This document shows, one piece after another, positions 48,923 through 58,400 of a stretch of DNA of 64,000 nt (the first letter of the stretch is position 1; every line of letters begins with the position of its first letter). The notes under the pieces are model-generated. The model ran no database searches and was not told the origin of the DNA. It saw nothing but the letters and a program-made list of their open reading frames with translations. Position numbers and translations under genes: made by a program. The stretch is from Gammaproteobacteria bacterium. GTDB lineage: Bacteria; Pseudomonadota; Gammaproteobacteria; Competibacterales; Competibacteraceae. The stretch spans positions 146,661-210,660 of the forward strand of contig JACKNE010000011.1 of NCBI GenBank assembly GCA_024235035.1, given 5' to 3'.

Positions 48923-50170
48923 ATGATTTCGCCCATTGATCCATCCAAGTCCCTGCCTGCTCCCGATCCTGTCGCTGCCGCCCATAGCGCCCGACTGCTC
49001 AACCATATTCGCGCTGAAATCGAGGCGGCCAACGGTGCGATCCCTTTTGTCCGTTTCATGGATTTGGCGCTGTATGCGCCTGATTTCGGTTATTACCGTG
49101 TTGGCACCCGCAAGTTCGGCGCCGGCGGTGATTTCATCACTGCACCGGAGTTGTCGCCGTTGTTTTCGCGTTGTCTAGCCCGTCAATGCCAACAGATTCT
49201 GGAGGCGCTAGAGGGAGGCATGATTCTTGAGCTGGGCGCTGGCACCGGCATCATGGCTGCTGATATCCTCAAAGAGCTTCGAAAGCAGGATGCTCTCCCC
49301 GAGCGCTACGCCATTTTGGAGCTCAGTGGCGAGTTGCGCGAGCGTCAGCGTCGAACCCTGCATGAACGGGTACCCGATTTGCTGGAGCAGGTGGTTTGGC
49401 TGGATGCCTTGCCGACCTCGGGGTTTCGCGGCGTTATCCTCGGTAACGAGGTCTTGGACGCCTTGCCCGCTGAATGCTTCCGCGTCACCCCTCAGGGGCC
49501 ACGCCGGCTCATGGTGACCTGGACTGGCGTCGGGCTGGGATACATTGAGGGTGCAGAAGATCCGGCGGTGACCACAACGGTGGCGCATCTCGAACACGAA
49601 CTAGGTTGGCGTTTGCCGGAAGGCTATACCTCCGAGTATGTTCCTCGGCTGGAGGCGTGGTTGGCCGCAATTGCCGAGCCATTGACTGCCGGTGCGCTGC
49701 TGTTCATCGACTACGGATATCCTCGTCGTCTGTACTATCATCCCGAGCGTACTGTCGGCACTCTGCTCTGTCATTATCGCCACCGGGTTCACGACGATCC
49801 ATTCATCTTAGTGGGTTTGCAAGATATTACCGTCAGCGTGGACTTTACGGCTGTCGCCGAAGCCGCATTGGCTGCTCAATTGGAAATCGCCGGCTATACC
49901 TCACAAAATTATTTTCTGTTCGGCTGTGGGCTGATGGAATTACTGGCTGAGGAAATGCCCTCCGATTTTCCTTTGTCAAAGCACGATGACGAAGCCGGAG
50001 AGATAGTCAATCCAGCGAATTCGGTCGATTATCTGGAGCAGGCTCGTCAAGTCAAGTTACTGACGTTGCCTGGTGAAATGGGCGATCGTTTCCAGGCCAT
50101 TGCGCTGACCCGTAATCTGGATATCCCACTACGCGGTTTTGCCTTCCGAGATGAGCGTGGTCGGCTTTGA
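48923..50170 (+). CDS. NDUFAF7-family SAM-dependent methyltransferase
   Basis: The 415-residue protein matches the DUF185/NDUFAF7 family, with YYRVGTRKFGAGGDFITAPE, the SAM loop ILELGAGTGIMAADIL and GVILGNEVLDALPAECFR. The mitochondrial relative methylates an arginine of complex I; the bacterial substrate is unsettled. The ATG at 48923 (MISPIDPSK) is preferred, though an in-frame ATG at 48893 exists. The AT-rich cassette island begins about 70 bp after its stop. Confidence 0.9.
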   Translation: MISPIDPSKSLPAPDPVAAAHSARLLNHIRAEIEAANGAIPFVRFMDLALYAPDFGYYRVGTRKFGAGGDFITAPELSPLFSRCLARQCQQILEALEGGMILELGAGTGIMAADILKELRKQDALPERYAILELSGELRERQRRTLHERVPDLLEQVVWLDALPTSGFRGVILGNEVLDALPAECFRVTPQGPRRLMVTWTGVGLGYIEGAEDPAVTTTVAHLEHELGWRLPEGYTSEYVPRLEAWLAAIAEPLTAGALLFIDYGYPRRLYYHPERTVGTLLCHYRHRVHDDPFILVGLQDITVSVDFTAVAEAALAAQLEIAGYTSQNYFLFGCGLMELLAEEMPSDFPLSKHDDEAGEIVNPANSVDYLEQARQVKLLTLPGEMGDRFQAIALTRNLDIPLRGFAFRDERGRL

Positions 50171-50240
50171 CAGCTTCCTCGTACTGACCGCTTCTCGGGA
50201 AATTGCCTCTGCCGCCTCAGTTACTGATACCCTAAGAGAC

Positions 50241-50768
50241 TCAAGGCAAAGTCTTTGATAATTTATCTTTTCCGGGGCTGACTCTAGAAATGTAATAGAG
50301 AAGATAGCTTAGCCAAACCGCCATCGCGTTATCGTTGACAGCGGCAGCCGGTTTATAAACCCCATCTATTTCTGATTTCTGTATTTCAGAAACCACCCGA
50401 CTTTTCAAAACAAATGATTCCTTTTCGTTAAAAAAACTACCAGCTCGTTTCGCCATGCGACAAAAGAGAGCACAACTATCACCTTCAATCACAGTAAACG
50501 CTGACAACTTAGCTCCCCTTAAACCCCACTGAAGATCGCTACTTTTTAAATTGTCGACAAATTTCTCAGCACCACCTTGAGGCTCAATCTTTCCATAGTA
50601 CTGCCACAGCATTATTGTATGGTTTGGAGACTTGAACTTCCTGTTATCAATTGGCCCTTCATCTGTCACATAGAATAGACTGAACGTTAAATCGTGAAAT
50701 TTGTCAGCTTCGCGCTCAAAAGAACCTATCAGTCGCTTTATCTCAGATTTCTTCTTTCTAAGTGACAT
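50241..50768 (-). CDS. AT-rich cassette-borne protein of unknown function
   Basis: I do not recognise this 175-residue protein. It is soluble, basic at the N-terminus (MSLRKKKSEIKRLIGSFERE), and has a mixed alpha/beta middle (HTIMLWQYYGKIEP, LSAFTVIEGDSCALFCRMAK). Base composition is far more AT-rich than in the flanking housekeeping genes. Its start lies 23 bp from the attC-like core GTTAGGC, the position of a first gene after an integron recombination site. No attC is visible after its stop, so the downstream cassette end is missing or eroded. Confidence 0.7.
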   Translation of the reverse strand: MSLRKKKSEIKRLIGSFEREADKFHDLTFSLFYVTDEGPIDNRKFKSPNHTIMLWQYYGKIEPQGGAEKFVDNLKSSDLQWGLRGAKLSAFTVIEGDSCALFCRMAKRAGSFFNEKESFVLKSRVVSEIQKSEIDGVYKPAAAVNDNAMAVWLSYLLYYISRVSPGKDKLSKTLP

Positions 50769-50790
50769 TTATCACCTTAACCTGATAATT

Positions 50791-50852
50791 GCCTAACGCT
50801 AACCATCAGCGGCGCGCGCCTTTGGCGCGTCCGCTGAATGGTTTTGTTATGC
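50791..50852 (-). repeat. attC-like integron recombination site
   Basis: Read on the minus strand the 62-bp site starts GCATAAC (R'') and ends GTTAGGC (R', a perfect GTTRRRY core). Between them are arms AACCATTCAGCGGACGCGCC and GGCGCGCGCCGCTGATGGTT around the loop AAA, which pair except for an extrahelical T and a short A/CG mismatch. Unpaired bases of that kind are the hallmark of attC. The stop codon TAA of the upstream gene lies inside R'', as in many cassettes. Confidence 0.8.
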
Positions 50853-51878
50853 GCTGTTGTTTGAATGCTCTTGTTGAAAATGATTCAAAACAAACGTATC
50901 TGCAAAAGCAGTATTATATAGCTTTCTAGTAATATCTTTGGACACTGCTGGAATTCCATAAGATACGGTTACATCGAGTTTTTTCAGAAACTCGACAATC
51001 TCTCTTCGCGAAAAATCAGCGTACTCAAAACTAGGCTCAACCTCAAACACACCGAGGTGCCTTATAATTAAATTACTTAGCTTTATAACGTAAGTACCCT
51101 TTGATTTTTCGATTACCAGCGTCTCATCATTGGAGGAATTTTCCGATTCGACCTCCATGTTCAAAAAAGCATCAATAATAGCCGACTCTATGTGGGAAAT
51201 ATCAATATAGTTTATTCCGTCGGAAGATATTGAATCTGTTAAGATAGCGCCATACTTCTGATGGACCGGAACTTCTTTATTAGAAGTTCCATAGGTTGTT
51301 TTTCTACGGATTGTTTTATTGATTACGAAGGAAATATCACCAAATATTGGAGACACATCTGATTTATACGCATTTTCCAAAGTAATTTTTAATTTTTTTG
51401 TTTTCTCTTCAAAAACATCTAACGGAACATGTGTCCAAAACCCATATTTCTCCCAGTAAACTGCAATAATTAATGGTGTTTGCATAATGTTCGCGTAGGT
51501 CTGTAGAGAATCTACTTGGCGCCGAATTAGTTCTAAGGATTGCTTGTCACCTTTTACCGATTTTACTTCCACAAATAATGGATGCTCGACCTTTTTTGAA
51601 TCTTCATAGATGCACAAGTAATCGGGAACTTGATATGATTCTTTGGACAATAAGGGATATTGCTTTTGTTGTAGACCATGAATTAGCTTAACCCATGGAA
51701 GTGAGCCTTGAATGTAAGCATATATATCTTCTATTTTGTATCCCCGAAAAAAACGATCTAAATTTTGCTTGTAATCGCTATTCTCGATTTGGTTCACAAG
51801 ATCAGTTAGCTGTGAATCGCTTACATTAAAGGTTTCTTTAATGTCGTGGATAATTTGTATTTTTTCGATATCGCTCAT
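50847..51878 (-). CDS. Cassette-borne PD-(D/E)XK nuclease-like protein
   Basis: The 343-residue protein carries a PD-(D/E)XK-type core: Pro85-Asp86 in SYQVPDYLCIYE, then Glu104-x-Lys106 in PLFVEVKSVKG, then a helix with Arg/Gln (ELIRRQVDSLQTYANIM) and the strand TPLIIAVYW. This fold is shared by restriction enzymes and repair nucleases. The C-terminal 170 residues are not recognised. The gene is AT-rich and fits exactly between an R' core (51894-51900) and an R'' core (50846-50852), so it is an integron gene cassette by structure. Defence is a possible role but not shown. Confidence 0.75.
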   Translation of the reverse strand: MSDIEKIQIIHDIKETFNVSDSQLTDLVNQIENSDYKQNLDRFFRGYKIEDIYAYIQGSLPWVKLIHGLQQKQYPLLSKESYQVPDYLCIYEDSKKVEHPLFVEVKSVKGDKQSLELIRRQVDSLQTYANIMQTPLIIAVYWEKYGFWTHVPLDVFEEKTKKLKITLENAYKSDVSPIFGDISFVINKTIRRKTTYGTSNKEVPVHQKYGAILTDSISSDGINYIDISHIESAIIDAFLNMEVESENSSNDETLVIEKSKGTYVIKLSNLIIRHLGVFEVEPSFEYADFSRREIVEFLKKLDVTVSYGIPAVSKDITRKLYNTAFADTFVLNHFQQEHSNNSA

Positions 51879-51893
51879 TACTGTTCCTTTTGC

Positions 51894-52021
51894 GCATAAC
51901 GGAGCGGCGGATAAGCCGCGAGGGCGGAAAAGCCGAAGGCTTTGACGGCCGATGTCGGCTTGATCCGCGTTGTTGTGCGGCGCGAAGCGTCCGCCAACAC
52001 GCGGATTTTATCCGCCGCTCC
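51894..52021 (-). repeat. Long inverted repeat ending in an attC core, probable degenerate attC
   Basis: On the minus strand the element ends in GTTATGC (51894-51900), the exact complement of the GCATAAC core that ends the cassette gene. Perfect 14-bp arms (GGAGCGGCGGATAA at 51901-51914 and its complement at 52008-52021) enclose about 93 bp of nested GC-rich repeats. The size recalls long VCR-type sites. The distal core is not intact: the bases after 52021 read GTAGTGC in place of GTTRRRY. Confidence 0.6.
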
Positions 52022-52050
52022 GTAGTGCGGACGCGAAGCGTCCGCACTAC
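52022..52050. repeat. Perfect REP-like hairpin
   Basis: GTAGTGCGGACGC and GCGTCCGCACTAC are perfect 13-base arms around GAA. It abuts the long inverted repeat exactly where a distal attC core should be. A related GCGGCGCGAAGCGTCCGCC lies inside the long repeat. Confidence 0.8.
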
Positions 52051-52260
52051 AAGTGATTATACGGTTTCCGTCTATCTCCGAAAATCTACCATAATGCAAA
52101 ACAATCATTTGATTTTTATGTTATTTAAAAGTCGTATAGTATTCACTGAAAACCTACAGCTCCTGGAAATCCTGCCGAGCTGTTGCCCTCAAAGGATTGG
52201 TCAGGATCTTCCTGATCACCGATTGGTTGCGCTACCATTTAGACCTCTGTCACAAGTGTA
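52051..52260. other. Gene-free AT-rich spacer between the cassette end and the insertion sequence
   Basis: About 210 bp with no supported reading frame. It precedes the TA target of the IS630 element. I see no core site or RNA gene in it; it may be a remnant of a further cassette. Confidence 0.4.
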
Positions 52261-52274
52261 TAGTAAAACAGTTT

Positions 52275-52823
52275 TTATACGGTTTTAAATACTGCTGATA
52301 AGGATTCAAAAAGACTCTTATGATTTGGAAGGATTTTTCTCAATCTTCTCTTAAGAAGAGCCCAATGATTTTCGATAGGATTAAGATCCGGTGAATAAGG
52401 AGGTAAAAATAACAATTGATGTCCATTTTCTTCAATAATGCTTCGTGTTTCTTCAGATTTATGAAAACTCGCATTATCCATAATAAGAATACATTTCTCA
52501 GGAAGCTCAGGAATTAAACATCTCTCAATCCATAGGTTAAATACTTCCGTATCCGTATAAAATGAATACATGAGCGGCGCAATAACCTTCTGATTCAATA
52601 ACCCTGCAATCAAGTTGAGTTTTTCGGTCGCCCTGCCGTGCTTGTCCTCCAAAATGAGGTCACCTCTCCTACTCCAACCATATTCACTTTTGATATTATT
52701 GTGAAAACCACATTCATCAATATAAACAATAGGCTGCTCTTCATCTCCTCGGGATTTGTTCCGCCTTAGTTGCTCAATAAATTCCGCTCTTTTCTGTTCA
52801 TCCCTTTCTGCATAAAGAAAGGT
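52275..52823 (-). CDS. IS630 transposase, catalytic part (frame -1)
   Basis: The catalytic half continues from the A6 run as TFLYAERDEQKRAEFIEQL and holds the DDE triad: IVYIDECGFH, CILIMDNASFHKS and SPDLNPIENHWALLKR. A -1 slip on the A6 joins it to the DNA-binding half to give about 289 residues, a normal IS630 length. On its own it has no good start; an ATG at 52652 would lack the first Asp. Confidence 0.85.
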   Translation of the reverse strand, partial: TFLYAERDEQKRAEFIEQLRRNKSRGDEEQPIVYIDECGFHNNIKSEYGWSRRGDLILEDKHGRATEKLNLIAGLLNQKVIAPLMYSFYTDTEVFNLWIERCLIPELPEKCILIMDNASFHKSEETRSIIEENGHQLLFLPPYSPDLNPIENHWALLKRRLRKILPNHKSLFESLSAVFKTV

Positions 52824-53143
52824 TTTTTATAAGTGATCCCTAGCATCTTTAATCTCGCTTGAATCGAAGATGGCTTCACAGAAAAATGCGCTGCCATTTC
52901 CTTGATCGTCGCCGAAGGATGCTGGCTAATGTAAGCATTTAGATCAGCATCACTAAACTTCCTCGCCCGGAATCGAGTCCTCTGCTTCGGCTTCACATCT
53001 CCCGTTTGTAAATACTGCCGAATCCAACGATTGAGCGTATCCATGCCAATTTTAAATATCACAATGATATTCACTTTAGGCATGCCCGATAGATAACTTT
53101 GTATCACTCTCACTCTCAAATCTTCACTATAGGCCCTAGACAT
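52766..53143 (-). CDS. IS630 transposase, DNA-binding part
   Basis: The 125-codon frame encodes two helix-turn-helix regions (SRAYSEDLRVRVIQSYLSGM and TIKEMAAHFSVKPSSIQARL) that bind the element ends. After LGITYKK the reading frame should switch to the catalytic frame; without the shift it ends in an unrelated tail of about 18 residues. Confidence 0.85.
   Translation of the reverse strand: MSRAYSEDLRVRVIQSYLSGMPKVNIIVIFKIGMDTLNRWIRQYLQTGDVKPKQRTRFRARKFSDADLNAYISQHPSATIKEMAAHFSVKPSSIQARLKMLGITYKKPFFMQKGMNRKERNLLSN
52823..52828 (-). promoter_or_regulatory. A6 slippery run for -1 translational frameshift in the IS630 transposase
   Basis: On the coding strand TAT AAA AAA CCT gives Tyr-Lys-Lys-Pro in frame 0; slipping back one base gives Tyr-Lys-Lys-Thr-Phe-Leu-Tyr, the usual IS630 sequence. 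The A6 is a known kind of frameshift signal for insertion sequences. A sequencing error or real mutation could also explain the split. Confidence 0.65.
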
Positions 53144-53387
53144 CGTAAGCTCCTCGATTTATGAATCAAATTGCTATTGTATAAACTAACAGAAAACTAT
53201 TCTACTATAGCTGTGCAGCGATGGATCGCCTGAACTGACCGCTTTCCGCCTCAGCCGATAGGATACCGGCTTCAACTTACCTGGCATTTCCGGCTAAACT
53301 GCTTAGCCATTGGCATAATCCCGTTGCCGGCTCTCCCGGCATTTCCAACCAGCCCCTCACTCCACTTCAACGGAGGATAGCCCACTG

Positions 53388-54911
53388 ATGGAATTCACGG
53401 TCAAAAGCGGCAATCCAGAAAAACAGCGGACCGCCTGCTTGGTCCTCGGCGTCTACGAATCCCGACGCCTGACACCATCCGCCGAACAATTTGACTCCGC
53501 ATGCGGCGGCATGCTCAGCAACCTGCTGCGCCGGGGCGACCTGGAAGGCAAGCTGGGCCAATCCCTGCTGCTGTTCAATCTGCCCGAAGCGCTCTGTGAA
53601 CGCGTTTTGCTGGTCGGCTGTGGCCGCGAGCGTGAGGTGGACGACCGCCGCCTCCGCCAGATTTTGAACCATGCCGCGACTGCTTTGAACGAGACCGGTG
53701 CGACCGAGGCGACGATCTACCTGACGGATCTCGCTGTCAAAGGCCGGGATCTGCATTGGAAAATCCGCCAGATCGTCGAAGCGGCTGAGGAGGCCCAGTA
53801 CCGATTCGATGAACTCAAGAGTAAGAAAGACGCGCCGCGTCGACCCTTACGCAAGATGATCATCAATATTCCGGGACGCAAGGAACTGTCGGACAGTGAA
53901 CAAGCCATCGGTGAAGGCGCAGCGATCGCCGCCGGTATGAAGCTGGCCAAGGATCTAGGCAATATGCCGCCCAATCTCTGCACCCCCACTTATCTGGCCG
54001 AACAAGCCCAGGCGCTGACCGAGGCATTCCCGACATTACAGGCGCACATCCTGGAAGAGGCCGAGATGGAGCAGCTGGGAATGCACGCGCTGCTGGCGGT
54101 CAGTCGGGGCAGCGCCCAGCCGGCCAAGTTGATTCGCCTGGACTATCGGCAAGGGCCGGCGGCCCAGAAACCCTATGTCCTGGTCGGTAAAGGCGTCACC
54201 TTCGATACGGGCGGCATTTCGCTCAAGCCCGGCGAAGCCATGGACGAAATGAAATACGATATGTGCGGGGCGGCTAGCGTACTGGGCGCCCTGCGGGCCT
54301 GCGTGGAACTGCAACTACCGCTCAATGTCACCGGGCTGATCGCTGCGGTGGAGAATATGCCGGGAGGACGGGCGACCCGTCCAGGCGACATCGTCACCAG
54401 CCTGTCCGGTCAGACAGTGGAGATTCTCAACACCGACGCCGAAGGCCGGCTGATTCTGTGCGATGCGCTGACCTACGCCGAGCGCGACGAACCGGCGGCG
54501 GTGATCGACATCGCCACCTTGACCGGGGCATGCATCGTCGCCCTAGGTCGGCATCCGCATGGCTTGTTCAGCAACCACCCGCCGTTGACCCATGCCTTGC
54601 AAAGCGCTGCTCACGCCGCTAGCGACCGGGTGTGGGAGCTACCCTTGTGGGAGGATTATCAAGAAGGGCTGGACAGCAACTTCGCCGATATGGCCAATAT
54701 CGCCAGCCACCGGGATGCGGGAGCCGTCATCGCCGCTTGTTTCCTGTCCCGGTTCACCAAGAAATTTCATTGGGCGCATCTGGACATCGCCGGCACCGCC
54801 TGGAAGACCGGCAAGGCCAAGGGCGCAACCGGGCGGCCCGTGCCGCTGCTGACCCAGTACCTATTGGACCGGGTCGCCGAGGTGAACCGGGAAGGCGGGC
54901 GCGCTGCATAA
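53388..54911 (+). CDS. pepA: Leucyl aminopeptidase
   Basis: The 507-residue M17 aminopeptidase removes N-terminal residues from peptides. Metal ligands lie in GKGVTFDTGGISLKPGEAMD and EMKYDMCGAASV, and the family signature NTDAEGRLILCDAL is intact. GGAGG precedes the ATG. holC follows after 57 bp, the common gammaproteobacterial pair. In E. coli PepA also binds DNA in Xer recombination and in pyrimidine control. Confidence 0.95.
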   Translation: MEFTVKSGNPEKQRTACLVLGVYESRRLTPSAEQFDSACGGMLSNLLRRGDLEGKLGQSLLLFNLPEALCERVLLVGCGREREVDDRRLRQILNHAATALNETGATEATIYLTDLAVKGRDLHWKIRQIVEAAEEAQYRFDELKSKKDAPRRPLRKMIINIPGRKELSDSEQAIGEGAAIAAGMKLAKDLGNMPPNLCTPTYLAEQAQALTEAFPTLQAHILEEAEMEQLGMHALLAVSRGSAQPAKLIRLDYRQGPAAQKPYVLVGKGVTFDTGGISLKPGEAMDEMKYDMCGAASVLGALRACVELQLPLNVTGLIAAVENMPGGRATRPGDIVTSLSGQTVEILNTDAEGRLILCDALTYAERDEPAAVIDIATLTGACIVALGRHPHGLFSNHPPLTHALQSAAHAASDRVWELPLWEDYQEGLDSNFADMANIASHRDAGAVIAACFLSRFTKKFHWAHLDIAGTAWKTGKAKGATGRPVPLLTQYLLDRVAEVNREGGRAA

Positions 54912-54968
54912 TGCCCTTCGACCTCCGACCCTCATCTCTATCTAGAAAAGACGAGGGGATGCCCGCCG

Positions 54969-55394
54969 ATGCCGCGCATTGATTTCTACGTGCTGCCGGA
55001 CCACCGAGAAAATGGCCGAGCGCTCCTGGCCTGTCGCTTGGCCGATAAGGCCTACCAGCTCGGTCACACGGTTTACCTATTTATGCCCTCCGAGGTGCAG
55101 GCGGCGGCGCTGGACGATTTATTGTGGACCTTCCGCCAGGACAGCTTCGTACCGCATGAGCGATTTCCGTTGACCGGTGAGTTAGCTTCGCCCGTGCTGA
55201 TCGGCACGGCGTCACCGGCGGAGGTCAATGCGCAAGTGCTGATCAACTGCACTGAGACTCTGCCTGAAAACTTCGTGCATTACGAACGAATCGTGGAATT
55301 AGTGGACTCACAGACCGAGGTGCTGGCCAAATCGCGTGAACGGTTTCGCCAGTACCGTGACCGGGGCTTCACGCCGGAAACGCATAAACTCTAA
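54969..55394 (+). CDS. holC: DNA polymerase III chi subunit
   Basis: The 141-residue protein matches HolC: RIDFYVLPDHRENGRALLACRLADKAYQLG at the N-terminus (read in two parts here) and the SSB-contact region LLWTFRQDSFVPHER. Chi links the clamp loader to SSB at the fork. GAGGGG lies upstream of the ATG. It follows pepA, as in many gammaproteobacteria. Confidence 0.92.
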   Translation: MPRIDFYVLPDHRENGRALLACRLADKAYQLGHTVYLFMPSEVQAAALDDLLWTFRQDSFVPHERFPLTGELASPVLIGTASPAEVNAQVLINCTETLPENFVHYERIVELVDSQTEVLAKSRERFRQYRDRGFTPETHKL

Positions 55395-55416
55395 TGCCGA
55401 GTCTCCAAAAATTTCC

Positions 55417-58400
55417 GTGGCTGTTTTCAGGTTCTTCAGCACGCTGCTGCTGCCTCTGCTGCTCCTAGCGTTAGCGTCGCCGACCTACGCCGATCCAACA
55501 CCGCTCACCGATCCAGCCAAGGTCGCTGAACAACAGGCCACTCGCCGACAAGCCCTGTTGCAAGACCGACAAACCATTGAAAATACCCGGCGGGAGTTGG
55601 AAGCTCGGATCGCCGATCTGCCGCGGCAACTGGAAGCGCTGCAACCCGACCAAGTCGATGAACCCACCGTGGAACAGACGCAAGTGGATGTGAAATCCGC
55701 CCGGCTGCGCCTGGAAAGCGCCATGACAGACTTGGAAAACGCTAATCGGCGCATCAAAGAATTGCAAAACGGCATCGATGAATTGGAAGCGCGCGAGCAG
55801 CTGTTGAAAAATCCCGCCAAGGATGTCGTGGAAGGTCTTGCGGATCGCGCCGCGCAACTGGAACGCACCCAATCGTCACTGACCCAGCAGCGCACAGAAC
55901 TGACACTGGAAACCCTCAACCTGACTAATCTGCAAAGCCAGGTCGCCGTGGCCAAGCTGCGCCTCGATCTGATGCGACAATGGCAGGAGCAGGTCGAGAA
56001 GATCTACCTGCTACGGCAGGAGCAGAACCGACGGGACGCGCAAACCGAGTTCCTGAACCGTTTGCAAACCGACCTCAGCGCTTTACAAAACCGAGCTAAC
56101 ACACTCAAACAGCAACTTGCTCAGGAACGGGGCGATCAGTCTCTGGCGCTGTGGCGACGCCAGACCACCGAACTGCAAACCATCGAGGAACAAATCAACC
56201 TGCTGAATTTAGATCGTCATCTGGCGGAAACCGCCGCCGCCCTAGCGCGTCTCAAAGATTTGTTGCAAAACCCGAGCGCAGAATTAGATGATCTAAAACA
56301 AGGCATCGATAAAAAAAATAAGATTATCGAAGACCTGAGCCGCTCTCTGGAACTTTTGCAACAAAAAAACACGGTCTACCAACAGCAACGTCAGGTGATC
56401 GAACGGCGTGAGGATTCCGGCGCCCATCGCCATTTGCATGATGAAGAATTGAAGCTGGTCACGCAGTTATTGACGGAATTGGAGCGCCGCATCGACCAAA
56501 CCCAGGCTCAATTCACCCAAGCGCACGCCATCGCCATGCAACTGGACGCTTACTACGATAAGCGGCTGCAAACGAATTTATTCACCCGCCAACCTTACCC
56601 GAAGACCGTCGCAGCCTGGCATCAACTTCTACAAGAGTTGGCGACCGCTCCCCGCATTCTCGGGTATCAGGTGCGTCTGAGCATCGAATCGGCTTTTCGA
56701 GCACTGCTGGATGCAACGATCTTGCGCTGGCTGAGCCTAGCAGCGCTGGAAGGAGGATTGATCTGGTTGTTTTGGATCGCACGCACCCGTCTGCGGCGGG
56801 CCATGCGTCGTTTTAGCGCTTATGAGGCTGGCGTCAGCTTCCTGAGGCAATGGATCGGCAATATTCTGGTCTTGCTGTGGGCGAACCTGCTCGGCATCGG
56901 GATCGCAACCGCCTTGTTGGCGGCGTTGTGGTTGGTCCAGGTTCCTCAACCGGGGTTCGGCATTCTGATGACGCTGGCGTTGCTGTGGATTGGCATCAAG
57001 TTGCCGATCAGCTTGGCCTGGTTGTTTCTGGTCTCCCCTCGTCTACCAGACGAGCGGCAACAACCCACGTTGTATCGGCAGCTATTCTGGATCTTGATTT
57101 GCGGCAGCCTATTGGTCACGTCAGTGATTCTGGCGCACTTGAGCGACTTGCCGAATGCTGTCGTCAACACACTCGATTATCTGTTCATGTTGTATGGTTC
57201 TTGGGCGGTCGTGCCGGTGTTACGCATCCGCCGACTGGTGATGGACTTGCTCGATGCCGTCTATGGCCAGCGGTTCTGGTTTGTCGTATTGCGCTACAGC
57301 AGCTTGTTGATGCCACTGTCGCTGTTAGGCGCCGCTCTGCTGGGTCTGCTGGGCTACCTGCAACTGGCCTGGCTGATTGCTGGCCATCTGCTGATCTTCA
57401 TCGCGATTCTGATCGGTTGGCTGGTGATACGCAGCTTACTGAACGATTTGGTGGTGGCGTTGAAAAACTTTGCCGTCACTCATTCCGGTTACGGATTGCT
57501 GTGGACCCAGGATGTCATTACGCCGCTGCATCGGATCGTTAACCTGCTGCTGTTCCTAGGAGCATGGGTCGTACTATTCCACACCTACGGCTGGACCGGC
57601 GAATCAGCGGTCATCAGCTCGATCTGGGGTTTTCTGGAGCGACCGCTGTTCACCCTGGGAGCAGCGGAGATCACCTTTTGGCGCATTCTGGTCACAATCA
57701 CGACTCTGCTGGTGGTGATCTGGCTGGGCCAGTGGAGCCGGGCGATCAGTTATCGCTGGGTATTGTCGCACTTCAGCGATCTGGGCGTGCGTCACAGTCT
57801 GTCGGTGTTTACCCAATACACGGTGGTATTGATCGGGATGCTGATCATCTTACGGATTATTGGCATTGACCTAACCACGTTGGCAGTGTTCGCTGGCGCG
57901 GTGGGTGTCGGTATTGGGCTAGGGATGCAAAGCCTGGCTAACAATTTTATCAGCGGCTTATTGCTATTGATCGAACGCCCCTTGCGCAGCGGCGATATTG
58001 TCCAAGTCGGCAGTCATCTGGGCGAAGTGACCGGGATCGGGATGCGCGCGCTGACGGTGCAGACTTTCGATAACGAGTCGGTGATCATTCCTAATTCCGA
58101 CCTAATCAGCAATGCGTTCATCAATTGGACCCACAGCGACCGTGTCCTGCGCACCATCCTCTGGGTAGGGATCAGTTACGACGCGGACCCTCATCAGGCA
58201 CAAGCGCTCATCGAAAAAATCCTGCGGGAACATCCCGCGATCCTGGCGGACCCCGAGCCGCGAGCACTGTTATGGGACTTCGCCGATTCCTCGGTCAAGT
58301 TTCGCGTTCAGTATTATATCGACATAGGTCGGTACAGCCTGCTGAGTGTTCACCATGAGGTGCTGTTTGGCATCTGGGACCGATTCAAGGAGGCCGACAT

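Larger units (their letters stand above)
52261..53207 (-). mobile_element. IS630-family insertion sequence, apparently complete
   Basis: The 947-bp element has imperfect terminal inverted repeats (TAGTAAAACAGTTTT on the left, TAGTAGAATAGTTTT read inward from the right). It is flanked by TA at 52259-52260 and 53208-53209, the target duplication typical of IS630/Tc1 elements. It encodes a transposase in two overlapping frames joined at an A6 run. Both ends and all three catalytic acids are present, so it could be active. Confidence 0.88.
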
